Assembly: GCA_038057515.1 (NCBI GenBank)
Contig: JBBUDB010000004.1
Span: forward strand, 1-23,935
From: DATJQA01 sp038057515
Lineage (GTDB): Bacteria; Patescibacteriota; Minisyncoccia; UBA6257; 2-01-FULL-56-20
Reading direction: 5' to 3'
DNA: 23,935 nucleotides
The notes beneath the pieces are model-generated. The model had not been told where the DNA came from, did no database searches, and saw nothing but the letters and a program-made list of their open reading frames with translations. The translations under genes were made by a program, and so were the position numbers. Shown one piece after another: positions 6,968 to 13,657 of this stretch (position 1 is the first letter of the stretch; every line of letters starts with the position of its first letter).

Positions 6968-7903
6968 CTAGGTATGCAAAAATTTGCGCACTAGTTTTTC
7001 TGCGCCATCTGGATTTTTTAGCCAGATGATATTTATGTCCTGTTTGAACCAGGTCATTTGGCGTTTGGCATAGCGCCAAAGTTCGGTTTGGAGCTTGGTT
7101 TCAAGTTCTGATTTTGTTTTTATCTCGCCACGGAGGAATTTGGCGACGTAGCGATATTCGAGCCCGAGTTCGTCAAGACGCTTCCACATGAGTCCCTCGG
7201 CGTGAAGATTTTTAACTTCACGGATGAGGCCGCGGCGCAGGTCTTTTGCGAGGCGCGCGTTGATACGCTGGCGCAGGACCTCGCCTCCCGGGAAGAGCCC
7301 GACTTTCAAGATTTTCAACATTCCAACATTCTTGAGAATGTTGGAATGTTGGTGCGGAGCGGCCTGCGCCTGAGGCACCGGCTTCCCCGTTGTGATGACG
7401 ATTTCGAGCGCGCGCACGAGCCGCCGCGGGTTGTGACGGTCGATGGCGTCCGCGCGGCGGGGGTCGAGTTTTTTGAGGCGCGTGAAAAGCTCGGCAGGAG
7501 AAAGTTTTTCGAGTTTCGCGCGGAGGCGCGGGTCGGGCGGTACATTCGGCAGGGGCGCGGCGCCGAGCACCGCGTCGATATATTGGCCGGTGCCGCCGCA
7601 GATGATGGGGAATTTGCCGCGCCGGAGAATATCTTGTATCGCGCGCCGAGCGAGTATTTGGTATCTAGCTACGGAAAACACGCGGCGCGGAGAGGCGACG
7701 TCCAGGAGATGATGAGGGACGCCACCCATCTCGCGGCGGGCGATCTTCGCGGTGCCAATATCGAGGCCGCGGTACACCTGTCGGGAATCGGCGGAGATAA
7801 TCTCGCCGTCCAGTTTCGTGGCGAGGCGTACGGCGAGAGCGGATTTCCCCGAGGCGGTGGGGCCAAGGATAACGATGATGGATGGTTTTGACATTTGGCG
7901 CAT
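6968..7903 (-). CDS. miaA: tRNA dimethylallyltransferase MiaA
   Basis: Transfers a dimethylallyl group to N6 of A37 in tRNAs reading UNN codons. The 311-aa product has the P-loop GPTASGKS (14-21), the ISADSRQVYRGLDIGTAK block, ICGGTGQYIDAVL and the C-terminal YAKRQMTWFKQD signature. Residues ~185-196 (HSNILKNVGML) are encoded by a perfect DNA palindrome (7316-7351) inserted in a variable loop without breaking the frame. The start is ATG 7903; a -10-like CATACT lies exactly 6 nt upstream (plus 7910-7915), suggesting a leaderless mRNA. ATG 7894 is an alternative. It converges with gatB with only 18 bp between stops. Confidence 0.94.
   Translation of the reverse strand: MRQMSKPSIIVILGPTASGKSALAVRLATKLDGEIISADSRQVYRGLDIGTAKIARREMGGVPHHLLDVASPRRVFSVARYQILARRAIQDILRRGKFPIICGGTGQYIDAVLGAAPLPNVPPDPRLRAKLEKLSPAELFTRLKKLDPRRADAIDRHNPRRLVRALEIVITTGKPVPQAQAAPHQHSNILKNVGMLKILKVGLFPGGEVLRQRINARLAKDLRRGLIREVKNLHAEGLMWKRLDELGLEYRYVAKFLRGEIKTKSELETKLQTELWRYAKRQMTWFKQDINIIWLKNPDGAEKLVRKFLHT
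7316..7351. repeat. Perfect 17-bp-arm palindrome inside miaA
   Basis: Arm CAACATTCCAACATTCT (7316-7332) and its exact complement (7335-7351) flank a 2-nt centre. Each arm also repeats the word CAACATTC, so it is a repeat within a repeat. It reads through in the miaA frame. It behaves like an in-frame palindromic element, similar in concept to Rickettsia palindromic elements. Confidence 0.85.
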
Positions 7904-7917
7904 ACCAGCAGTATGTT
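7888..7917 (+). promoter_or_regulatory. Promoter of the 45-aa membrane protein gene
   Basis: A perfect TTGACA (7888-7893), an 18-bp spacer and TATGTT (7912-7917, four of six). It overlaps the miaA start region on the other strand, so the two divergent transcripts share about 30 bp of control DNA. The start would be near 7924, 36 nt before the gene. Confidence 0.55.
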
Positions 7918-7959
7918 TACTCCAGTTGCCCGGTTCGGGGCAAGAAGGGAGGTGTTAGC

Positions 7960-8097
7960 GTGAGCGAGGCCATGGGCTTTCTCGCGGACCACGGACTGTG
8001 GGTCGCGATCGGCGTCGCCGTTCTCGGCGGCGTGGGCTGGATATTCCATCGAAGCCGGAAGGGACCCAAGATGGTCGCCATCGGCAAGATCCTGTAG
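7960..8097 (+). CDS. 45-aa single-span membrane protein
   Basis: Not recognised. A GTG start at 7960 lies 5-7 nt after GGGAGGTG, an excellent Shine-Dalgarno site, and a promoter with a consensus -35 sits upstream. The peptide has one hydrophobic span (about residues 13-29, WVAIGVAVLGGVGWIF) followed by a basic stretch HRSRKGPK, predicting an N-out/C-in single-pass protein. A terminator hairpin follows at once. Promoter, ribosome site, membrane span and terminator together make this a credible small gene, probably missed by length cutoffs. Confidence 0.65.
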   Translation: MSEAMGFLADHGLWVAIGVAVLGGVGWIFHRSRKGPKMVAIGKIL

Positions 8098-8121
8098 GTG
8101 GCGGCCTCGGGACATCAGACG

Positions 8122-8156
8122 GGCCTCGTGTTATACACGGGGCCTGCGGAATTTTT
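8122..8156 (+). terminator. Terminator of the 45-aa gene, abutting the thrS stop
   Basis: GGCCTCGTG (8122-8130) pairs with CACGGGGCC (8136-8144) over a TTATA loop, nine pairs including one G-U. TGCGGA and then ATTTTT follow (8151-8156). The T-tract is displaced by 6 nt, so strength is uncertain. On the other strand there is no T-tract, so it does not serve thrS. Confidence 0.6.
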
Positions 8157-9933
8157 AGAGGGCTCTTTCCTCGATCTCCTTGAGCAACTTGTCGCGGAGC
8201 GCGTCGAGCGCGAGCTCGCCTTCTTGCTCGCCCTTCGAAGCCTCGGTGGAGGAGGGGCCGCGCTTTGCGTGGCGCACATTCACGCTCTTAGCCGCTTCTT
8301 CTTTTTCGCCCACGACCAGTACGTAGGGCGTCTTTATTTTTTCGGCCTCACGAATGCGTTTGCCGAGGGTCTCGTCGGCGGGGGAGAGTTCGGCGCGGAT
8401 GCCGCCTTCGAGAAGCGCGCCAAGAACGATCTTCGCGTAACCTTCGAATTTTTCGCTGACTGGGATGACGACAGCTTGTACTGGAGCGAGCCAGAGCGGG
8501 AAGGCGCCGGCGAGGTGTTCAATAAGCACCGAGAGAAAGCGTTCGATCGAGCCCATGATGGCGGCATGGATCATGACGATGCGCTCTTTCTCACCCCTCT
8601 CGTTCGTACAGGTAAGATCGAAGCGTTCCGGCATGTTCATGTCGAGCTGGATGGTGGCCACCTGCCACTCGCGGCCGATGGCATCTTTGGCCATGAAGTC
8701 GAGCTTCGGGCCGTAGAAGGCCGCCTCGCCAACCCCTTCGAACCACTCGATATTTTTTTCGGTGACGATCTCGCGCAGAATGCCCTCGGCCACCGCCCAG
8801 CCGTTTTTGTCGCCGAGATATTTCTCGGGGTGCTCTGGGTCGTGGAGCGAGAGGCGGACGCGCAGGCTGAAGCCGAATTTTGGATAAAACTCGTGAACGA
8901 TGTCCCAGACCTTCAGGAATTCCTCTTTGGCCTGACTCATCCGACAGAAGACGTGAGCGTCGTCTTGGGAGAAAGAGCGGACGCGTGAAAGGCCAGCGAG
9001 CTCGCCGCTCTGTTCGTCGCGGTAGCAGGTCGTGGTATTGGCGTAACGCTGGGGGAGTTCGCGGTAACTCCAGGGCCGGCGCGCGTAGATCTGCGTGTGG
9101 TGCGGACAGTTCATCGGCTTCATGGCGAATTCGTGGCCCTCGCGGGTCGTGATGCGGAACAGTTCATCTTTGAATTTGTCCCAGTGGCCGCTCTTTTCGT
9201 AGAGATCTTTTTTCGTGATGTGCGGAATCTCGACGCGCAGATAGCCGCGCTTTTTCCGCAACTCCCAAACGAAGTCATCGAGCAGGTTGCGGAGAATGGT
9301 GCCGCGCGGCGTCCAGAGCGGGAGTCCCGAACCGACGAGATCGGAGAAAGTGAAAAGATCAAGCGCGGGGCCGAGAATTTTGTGGTCGCGCTTCTTGGCT
9401 TCTTCGAGCATTTTCCGGTGTGCATCAAGGTCGGCTTTGAACCCAAAAGCGAGGCCATAGATACGGACGAGCTGGGCGTTCTTTTCGTTGCCCCGCCAGT
9501 AGGCGCCGGCAAGGTGGGTGAGGGCGAAGGCATCGGCCGGAATCGTCTTGGTGTTTTCCACGTGTCCGCCGCGGCAGAGGTCCTCGAAAATATCGCCGGT
9601 TTTATAGATGGTGAGCGTGCGGCCTTCACCCGCATATTCTTCGATGAGGTCGAGCTTGAAGGGTTGATCGGCGAAGAGTTTTTTTGCCTCATCGGGCGTT
9701 ACCTCGCGGCCGGTGAAGGGCAATCCGGCGGCGGCGAATTGGCGCATCGATTTCTCGAGCTCCGGAAGAATATCATCGCCGACCGGCTCGGGAAACTTGA
9801 AGTCGTAGTAGAACCCGTTTTCGATGACCGGGCCGATCCCGAGCTTCGTGCCTGGGTATTTCTTAAGGACCGCGGCGGCTAAGAGGTGGGCCAGGGAGTG
9901 GCGGATTGGTTCGAGAGAGGAAGAGTCGGACAT
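8155..9933 (-). CDS. thrS: Threonyl-tRNA synthetase lacking the TGS domain
   Basis: Charges tRNA(Thr) and edits Ser-tRNA(Thr). The 592-aa product begins directly in the editing domain (HSLAH, H12/H16; DLCRGGHV supplies the Cys and His of the same site) and lacks the ~60-residue N-terminal TGS domain of E. coli ThrRS. The class II core shows MKPMNCPHH (zinc Cys), CYRDEQSGEL (motif 2), SQDDAHVFC and MIHAAIMGSIERF (motif 3), followed by the anticodon domain from LAPVQAVVIPV. The start is placed at ATG 9933 because a perfect TATAAT ends 6 nt upstream, so RNA should begin at the A of the ATG. An upstream ATG (9957) would lie before the transcript start. It is divergent from serS. Confidence 0.95.
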   Translation of the reverse strand: MSDSSSLEPIRHSLAHLLAAAVLKKYPGTKLGIGPVIENGFYYDFKFPEPVGDDILPELEKSMRQFAAAGLPFTGREVTPDEAKKLFADQPFKLDLIEEYAGEGRTLTIYKTGDIFEDLCRGGHVENTKTIPADAFALTHLAGAYWRGNEKNAQLVRIYGLAFGFKADLDAHRKMLEEAKKRDHKILGPALDLFTFSDLVGSGLPLWTPRGTILRNLLDDFVWELRKKRGYLRVEIPHITKKDLYEKSGHWDKFKDELFRITTREGHEFAMKPMNCPHHTQIYARRPWSYRELPQRYANTTTCYRDEQSGELAGLSRVRSFSQDDAHVFCRMSQAKEEFLKVWDIVHEFYPKFGFSLRVRLSLHDPEHPEKYLGDKNGWAVAEGILREIVTEKNIEWFEGVGEAAFYGPKLDFMAKDAIGREWQVATIQLDMNMPERFDLTCTNERGEKERIVMIHAAIMGSIERFLSVLIEHLAGAFPLWLAPVQAVVIPVSEKFEGYAKIVLGALLEGGIRAELSPADETLGKRIREAEKIKTPYVLVVGEKEEAAKSVNVRHAKRGPSSTEASKGEQEGELALDALRDKLLKEIEERAL

Positions 9934-9939
9934 TCCTCC

Positions 9940-9967
9940 ATTATAGGCCGAAAGCACTTATTTTCAA
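9940..9967 (-). promoter_or_regulatory. thrS promoter, leaderless
   Basis: On the minus strand TTGAAA (plus 9962-9967), a 16-bp spacer and a perfect TATAAT (plus 9940-9945). Six bases (GGAGGA) separate the -10 from the ATG, so +1 coincides with the start codon. The GGAGG in between is too close to act as a Shine-Dalgarno site and would not be transcribed. Confidence 0.8.
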
Positions 9968-10001
9968 TGGCACGCGCGGGGTTGGTGCTTTTTTTAGGTC
10001 T

Positions 10002-10031
10002 TTTTCAAAAGGGCCAGTAATGAGGTATTAT
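10002..10031 (+). promoter_or_regulatory. serS promoter, leaderless
   Basis: TTTTCA (10002-10007), an 18-bp spacer and TATTAT (10026-10031, five of six). Seven bases separate it from ATG 10039. The ATG at 10030 lies inside the -10 box and so cannot be on the mRNA, which fixes the serS start. Confidence 0.7.
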
Positions 10032-10038
10032 GGACGGT

Positions 10039-11340
10039 ATGATCGACGTTAAACTGCTCCGCGAGGAGCCGGAACGGGTCCGGGAAGCCGTCAGGTTAAA
10101 AAATGGCGACCAAAAACTTGTCGACGAATTTCTCGCCGCCGATGAACCCTGGCGGGCCCTGACTCAAGAGATCGAGGCGCTTCGCGCCGAGCAGAAGGTA
10201 TTATCGGAAAAGCGCGACATTAAGGCCGCGAAAACTAACAAAGAAAAGATCAAAACAAAGGAAGAAGAGCTTGCTTCGTTCGAAGCGAAGCGCCGGATGA
10301 TCTGGCTTCGCATCCCGAACTTACCGTCCGAAGACACGCCCGTGGGCAAGGACGAGGAGGCGAATAAAGTGCTTCGCTCGGTCGGTGAGCCGAGAGATTT
10401 TTCCGCCGAAGGCGGACCAGCCTCCGGCTGGGAGCCCAAAGACCATGTGGCGCTTGGCGAGGCGCTGGGTCTCATTGACACCGAAACAGCGAGCAAGGTT
10501 TCGGGAGCGCGCTTTGCCTACATTAAGGGCGACTTGGTGCGACTTGAGTTCGCGCTCATCCAGTACGCGCTCGAAATTCTCGACAATCCCAAAGTTCTGC
10601 AGTCGATCGCCGAAGGCGTGAAGCCGGGCTACACCGGCAAGCCATTCATGCCTGTCGTGCCGCCGGCCATGATTCGTCCGGAAGTTTTTGAACGCATGGC
10701 GCGCCTGGAGCCCAAGGAAGAGCGTTATCACATTCCAAGCGATGACCTTTATCTTGTCGGGAGTGCCGAGCACACGCTGGGGCCGATGCACATGGACGAA
10801 ACGATTCCCGAGAGCGCCTTGCCGCTCCGTTACGTAGGATTTTCGACGAGCTTCCGGCGCGAGGCGGGGAGCTACGGCAAGGATATGAAGGGCATCTTGC
10901 GCCTCCATCAGTTCGATAAGATGGAGATGGAGTCGTTCACGACGGCGGAGGATTCGATTACCGAACAAGATTTCTTCGTGGCCATTCAGGAGTATCTGAT
11001 GTGGACGCTTGAACTGCCGTACCGCGTCGTTATCTGCTCGACCGGCGACCAGGGCGATCCGGACGCGCGGCATCTTGATATCGAAACCTGGTTGCCGGGG
11101 CAGAACAAGTATCGGGAGACGCACTCGTCCGATCTTACGACCGATTACCAGGCGCGGCGTCTCGGGACCCGGGTGCGGCGCGCCGGCGGCCGGACGGAGT
11201 TCGTGCACATGAACGACGCTACGGTCTTTGCCATCGGCCGGACGCTTATCGCCATCATGGAAAATTATCAAACCGAGGACGGGAAGATCGAGGTGCCTAA
11301 GGCGCTTGAGAAATATGTCGGCAAGAAAGTCATCGGCTGA
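10039..11340 (+). CDS. serS: Seryl-tRNA synthetase with an in-frame palindromic insertion
   Basis: Charges tRNA(Ser) with serine. The 433-aa product starts MIDVKLLREEPERV, the usual SerRS N-terminus, followed by the long coiled-coil arm (residues ~30-100, EKIKTKEEELASFEAK). The class II core shows STSFRREAGSYGKDMKG (motif 2) and GRTLIAIMENYQ (motif 3). Ten residues, SAEGGPASGW, are inserted between GEPRDF and EPKDHVALGEALG, where homologues usually have about two residues. They are encoded by two abutting hairpins (10402-10431) exactly in frame. The insertion precedes the catalytic core, so activity is probably kept. Stop is TGA. alr begins 26 bp before this stop. Confidence 0.95.
   Translation: MIDVKLLREEPERVREAVRLKNGDQKLVDEFLAADEPWRALTQEIEALRAEQKVLSEKRDIKAAKTNKEKIKTKEEELASFEAKRRMIWLRIPNLPSEDTPVGKDEEANKVLRSVGEPRDFSAEGGPASGWEPKDHVALGEALGLIDTETASKVSGARFAYIKGDLVRLEFALIQYALEILDNPKVLQSIAEGVKPGYTGKPFMPVVPPAMIRPEVFERMARLEPKEERYHIPSDDLYLVGSAEHTLGPMHMDETIPESALPLRYVGFSTSFRREAGSYGKDMKGILRLHQFDKMEMESFTTAEDSITEQDFFVAIQEYLMWTLELPYRVVICSTGDQGDPDARHLDIETWLPGQNKYRETHSSDLTTDYQARRLGTRVRRAGGRTEFVHMNDATVFAIGRTLIAIMENYQTEDGKIEVPKALEKYVGKKVIG
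10402..10431. repeat. Tandem double-hairpin element inside serS
   Basis: TCCGCCGAAGGCGGA (10402-10416) and CCAGCCTCCGGCTGG (10417-10431) are two perfect 6-bp-stem, 3-nt-loop hairpins placed side by side. The 30-bp unit is exactly ten codons of serS. The same unit with serS flanks recurs inverted at 16229-16286. Confidence 0.88.
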
Positions 11341-12490
11341 GTTTAGGACGTGGATCGAGCTCGACGCTAAAGCGGTCGCTCATAATCTCGATGCGTTCCG
11401 CGCGCTCATTGGCACCCGGCCGAAGCTTTGGGCGGTCGTGAAGTCGAATGCTTACGGCCACGGTCTCACCGCGTTTTCCCGTCTGGCCGAACGCGCCGGT
11501 GCGGACGGTTTCTGCGTTGATAGTTTAGTCGAGGGACTGCGGCTTCGCCGCGAGGGGGTGAAGAAGCCGATTCTCGTTTTAGGGTCGACCCTCCCGGGAC
11601 TTTTGCCGCAGGCCGCGCGGACGGGCATAACTCTTAGTGTTTCAGGTCCCGAAGCACTTCTTGCAATTATCCGCATGTCCCGACCGCCGGCGTTTCATCT
11701 AAAAATAGATACCGGCATGCACCGTCAGGGATTTTTCACGCGCGACGTGCCGAAAGTTATTCGCGCCCTTCGCCGTACTCCGCAAGCCGCGCGGTGTATG
11801 ACAGGTCTCTTCACTCACTTCGCCGTTGCAAAAGATCCGCTCTATCCTTCGGCAACGGAGGAGCAGTTTGCTGATTTTACGAAAACAATCGCCGTTTTCG
11901 AGGGTGCCGGCTGGAAAAGTCTCGTTCGCCACGCCGCCGCGACCGGCGGCGCGCTCATGAGCTCGAAGTATCACCTCGATGCCGTGCGCCTCGGTATCGG
12001 TCTTTACGGATGTTGGCCATCCGAAGAGCTCGCCGCGGCTTTCGGCGACCGATTCACGCTCCAACCCGTGCTTTCATGGCGCTCGGTCGTTGCCGAAACA
12101 AAGCGGCTCGGGCCGAATGATTTCGTCGGTTACGACCGCACCGAGCGCCTCCGCCGTCCGACACTCGCGGCCGTTGTGCCGGTGGGCTACTGGCATGGTT
12201 TTTCTCGTTCGCTCTCCGGCCGGGGCGAGGCGCTCATTCGCGGCCGCCGCGCGCGAACGCTGGGGAGGGTTTCGATGGATATGATCGTTTTAGACGCAAC
12301 CCTAACTGGCGCTCGGGCGGGGGACACAGTGACGCTTCTCGGTCGGGACGGCCGAGACGTCTTGACCGCCGCCGAGACGGCCGGAGCATCCGGCACGAGC
12401 GTATACGAATTTCTCACGCGCCTCAATCCGCTCATCGAGCGGGTCGTTAGGGGTAGTGGAACCGCTAGAAAACTAGTGACTAGTGACTAG
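11315..12490 (+). CDS. alr: Alanine racemase
   Basis: PLP enzyme converting L-Ala to D-Ala for peptidoglycan. The 391-aa product has the Schiff-base Lys43 in WAVVKSNAYGHG, DTGMHRQGF, GLFTHFAVA, RLGIGLYG, the VPVGYWHGFSRSLS block holding the expected catalytic Tyr, and GRVSMDMIVLD. The fold is the usual TIM barrel plus C-terminal beta domain. ATG 11315 lies inside serS, overlapping its end by 26 bp in another frame. There is no later ATG, GTG or TTG before the conserved FRTWIELD, so translation coupling with serS is likely. The 3' end runs into three tandem ACTAGTG heptamers that supply the last codons and the stop. Confidence 0.93.
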   Translation: MSARKSSAEFRTWIELDAKAVAHNLDAFRALIGTRPKLWAVVKSNAYGHGLTAFSRLAERAGADGFCVDSLVEGLRLRREGVKKPILVLGSTLPGLLPQAARTGITLSVSGPEALLAIIRMSRPPAFHLKIDTGMHRQGFFTRDVPKVIRALRRTPQAARCMTGLFTHFAVAKDPLYPSATEEQFADFTKTIAVFEGAGWKSLVRHAAATGGALMSSKYHLDAVRLGIGLYGCWPSEELAAAFGDRFTLQPVLSWRSVVAETKRLGPNDFVGYDRTERLRRPTLAAVVPVGYWHGFSRSLSGRGEALIRGRRARTLGRVSMDMIVLDATLTGARAGDTVTLLGRDGRDVLTAAETAGASGTSVYEFLTRLNPLIERVVRGSGTARKLVTSD

Positions 12491-12492
12491 TG
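12472..12492. repeat. Triple ACTAGTG heptamer at the alr stop
   Basis: Three exact tandem copies of ACTAGTG (12472-12478, 12479-12485, 12486-12492) encode the final alr codons and its TAG stop. A change in copy number would shift frame and alter the alr C-terminus, so the tract is a potential slippage site. Confidence 0.8.
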
Positions 12493-12503
12493 GCCCAAAG
12501 AAC

Positions 12504-13346
12504 ATGACCGACTCCGCTTCATATCTTTCTGATCGCGAACACCGTCGTCGCCGTCGGGCGAAAATATTCCGGTGGAGTTTCGCGATCATTGCCTTGGCGG
12601 TCGTGGTGTTTGGCGCCACCTGGGTCGTAGCACGCTCGTCGCTATTTCGGGCCGAGCGAATCACTGTTTTCGGCAACCAGCGTCTTTCCGCCGCGGACAT
12701 CCTTACTTTCGTTGAAGAGCGCGTCACGAAAGGGCGGATGTTGGCAAGAATTTTGGGGACACAAAACTTGCTTGTTTGGCCGGACACCCTGGTAGCTGGC
12801 GATACTTCTGCGTCGATCGGCGGACTACCGGCCTTAAAGAACCTCGTCATTCGCAAGGACTATCAAGAACGAACCATCGAGCTTATCGTCGAGGAGCGTC
12901 AGCCCGTGGGCGTGTGGTGCGCGAAGCGCGCCGAACCGGAGCGATGTTTCTGGTTCGACGCCGGAGGGATCTTGTTCGAGCCGGCGCCGTCGGCGGAGGG
13001 GAATCTCATTCGCGTTGTGGCAGATTATTCGTCAGAAGACTTGAACATTGGCCTTCGACCGCTCAATGTGGCCGCTATGGCAAACCTACTTTCCGTATTC
13101 AGGGTTATTAAGGAGTCGGGATTAAGCGTTGGAGAGATTCGTTTTGAAGACCCGGTGCTCCAGGAGGTTCGCGTGGTAAGCCACGATGGTCCAGTGTTTT
13201 ATTTCAGCTTGCGTTTTCCAGCGGAAAATACGCTTGGCGTTATTCAGTCGCTTATAGAAAAAGATCGTCGCGGCGAATTGAAACCCAGATTTGGCGAACT
13301 CGAATACATAGACTTCCGCGTGGAGAATCGGGCTTATTATAAATAG
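12504..13346 (+). CDS. ftsQ: FtsQ/DivIB-like cell division protein
   Basis: Membrane-anchored divisome protein that links FtsB/FtsL to septal wall synthesis. The 280-aa product has a very basic cytoplasmic N-terminus (REHRRRRRAK), one membrane helix (residues ~24-45), then a POTRA-like start (SLFRAERITVFGNQRLSAADI) and a beta-rich extracytoplasmic domain (VGVWCAKRAEPERCFWFDAGG, with two Cys that could pair). Sequence conservation is low, as usual for FtsQ in this group, so the assignment rests on topology, the POTRA signature and its place after alr. ATG 12504 is preferred over GTG 12483, which lies in the heptamer repeat. No promoter is obvious; it may be co-transcribed with serS-alr. Confidence 0.78.
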   Translation: MTDSASYLSDREHRRRRRAKIFRWSFAIIALAVVVFGATWVVARSSLFRAERITVFGNQRLSAADILTFVEERVTKGRMLARILGTQNLLVWPDTLVAGDTSASIGGLPALKNLVIRKDYQERTIELIVEERQPVGVWCAKRAEPERCFWFDAGGILFEPAPSAEGNLIRVVADYSSEDLNIGLRPLNVAAMANLLSVFRVIKESGLSVGEIRFEDPVLQEVRVVSHDGPVFYFSLRFPAENTLGVIQSLIEKDRRGELKPRFGELEYIDFRVENRAYYK

Positions 13347-13395
13347 AGGAGCAACAATAAAGCAAGGCTCCCGTCAACGATTTTTTTCATCACAT

Positions 13396-13480
13396 AACAT
13401 CATCCCATACCCTCTCCGCTCGTTTGTTATACAACCATACGATCGTATGATACTATAACAAATAGGTTGGGGATGATGTT
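13396..13480. repeat. Nested inverted repeats around a 14-bp palindrome
   Basis: Three concentric pairs share one centre: AACATCATCCC (13396-13406) with GGGATGATGTT (13470-13480), TTTGTTATA (13423-13431) with TATAACAAA (13454-13462), and the perfect palindrome CATACGATCGTATG (13436-13449). The outer arms are unequally spaced (16 versus 7 nt). GTTTTTT follows the right arm. It could be an operator, a cruciform or a terminator of read-through from ftsQ. Confidence 0.75.
13424..13451 (+). promoter_or_regulatory. Putative promoter overlapping the 14-bp palindrome
   Basis: TTGTTA (13424-13429), a 16-bp spacer and TATGAT (13446-13451, five of six). The palindrome CATACGATCGTATG fills the spacer and overlaps the -10, as expected of a repressor site. 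The region is nearly symmetric, so transcription could also run leftward. Confidence 0.4.
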
Positions 13481-13491
13481 GTTTTTTAATC

Positions 13492-13568
13492 TAGCGATAA
13501 TCCATAAATAGCCTAGCGATAACCTAATAATAATTTAACGATAATCTAGCAATAACCGATCAATAATT
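13492..13568. repeat. Seven-unit 11-bp tandem array
   Basis: Seven consecutive 11-mers with consensus TARYRATAAYY (units at 13492, 13503, 13514, 13525, 13536, 13547, 13558). Five of them (first, third, fourth, fifth and sixth) differ from one another only by transitions; the second and seventh are more divergent. The period is close to one helical turn and is not a multiple of three. Confidence 0.75.
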
Positions 13569-13640
13569 CGGTAGTAAGAGCTACGACCAGGGCTCCAGCT
13601 CAATAATCTGGCAACAAGAGTCACGACTAAAGCCCAGACC
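13561..13640. repeat. Two 40-bp direct repeats diverged only by transitions
   Basis: Copies starting at 13561 and 13601, both opening CAATAAT. Over the first 35 positions I count 24 identities, 11 transitions and no transversion. Similarity fades in the last five bases. Confidence 0.75.
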
Positions 13641-13657
13641 GCTTATCGCTTGTCTTC

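Noticed and set aside
8098..9882. Long plus-strand open frames opposite thrS
   Set aside because: They mirror the codon structure of thrS on the other strand. The product has no recognisable motifs, and thrS is certain over this whole stretch.
10321..11271. A 316-codon minus-strand frame opposite serS
   Set aside because: An antisense shadow of a GC-rich conserved gene. Its similarity to a frame at 16000-16428 is fully explained by the shared 58-bp repeat.
13473..13511. A 12-codon leader peptide (MMLFFNLAIIHK)
   Set aside because: No ribosome site, no run of regulatory codons and no adjacent gene it would attenuate.
13492..13640. CRISPR array or replication iterons
   Set aside because: Repeats of 11 bp without spacers, and a single 40-bp pair, do not fit CRISPR. 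No DnaA-box cluster, AT-rich unwinding region or replication gene supports an origin.
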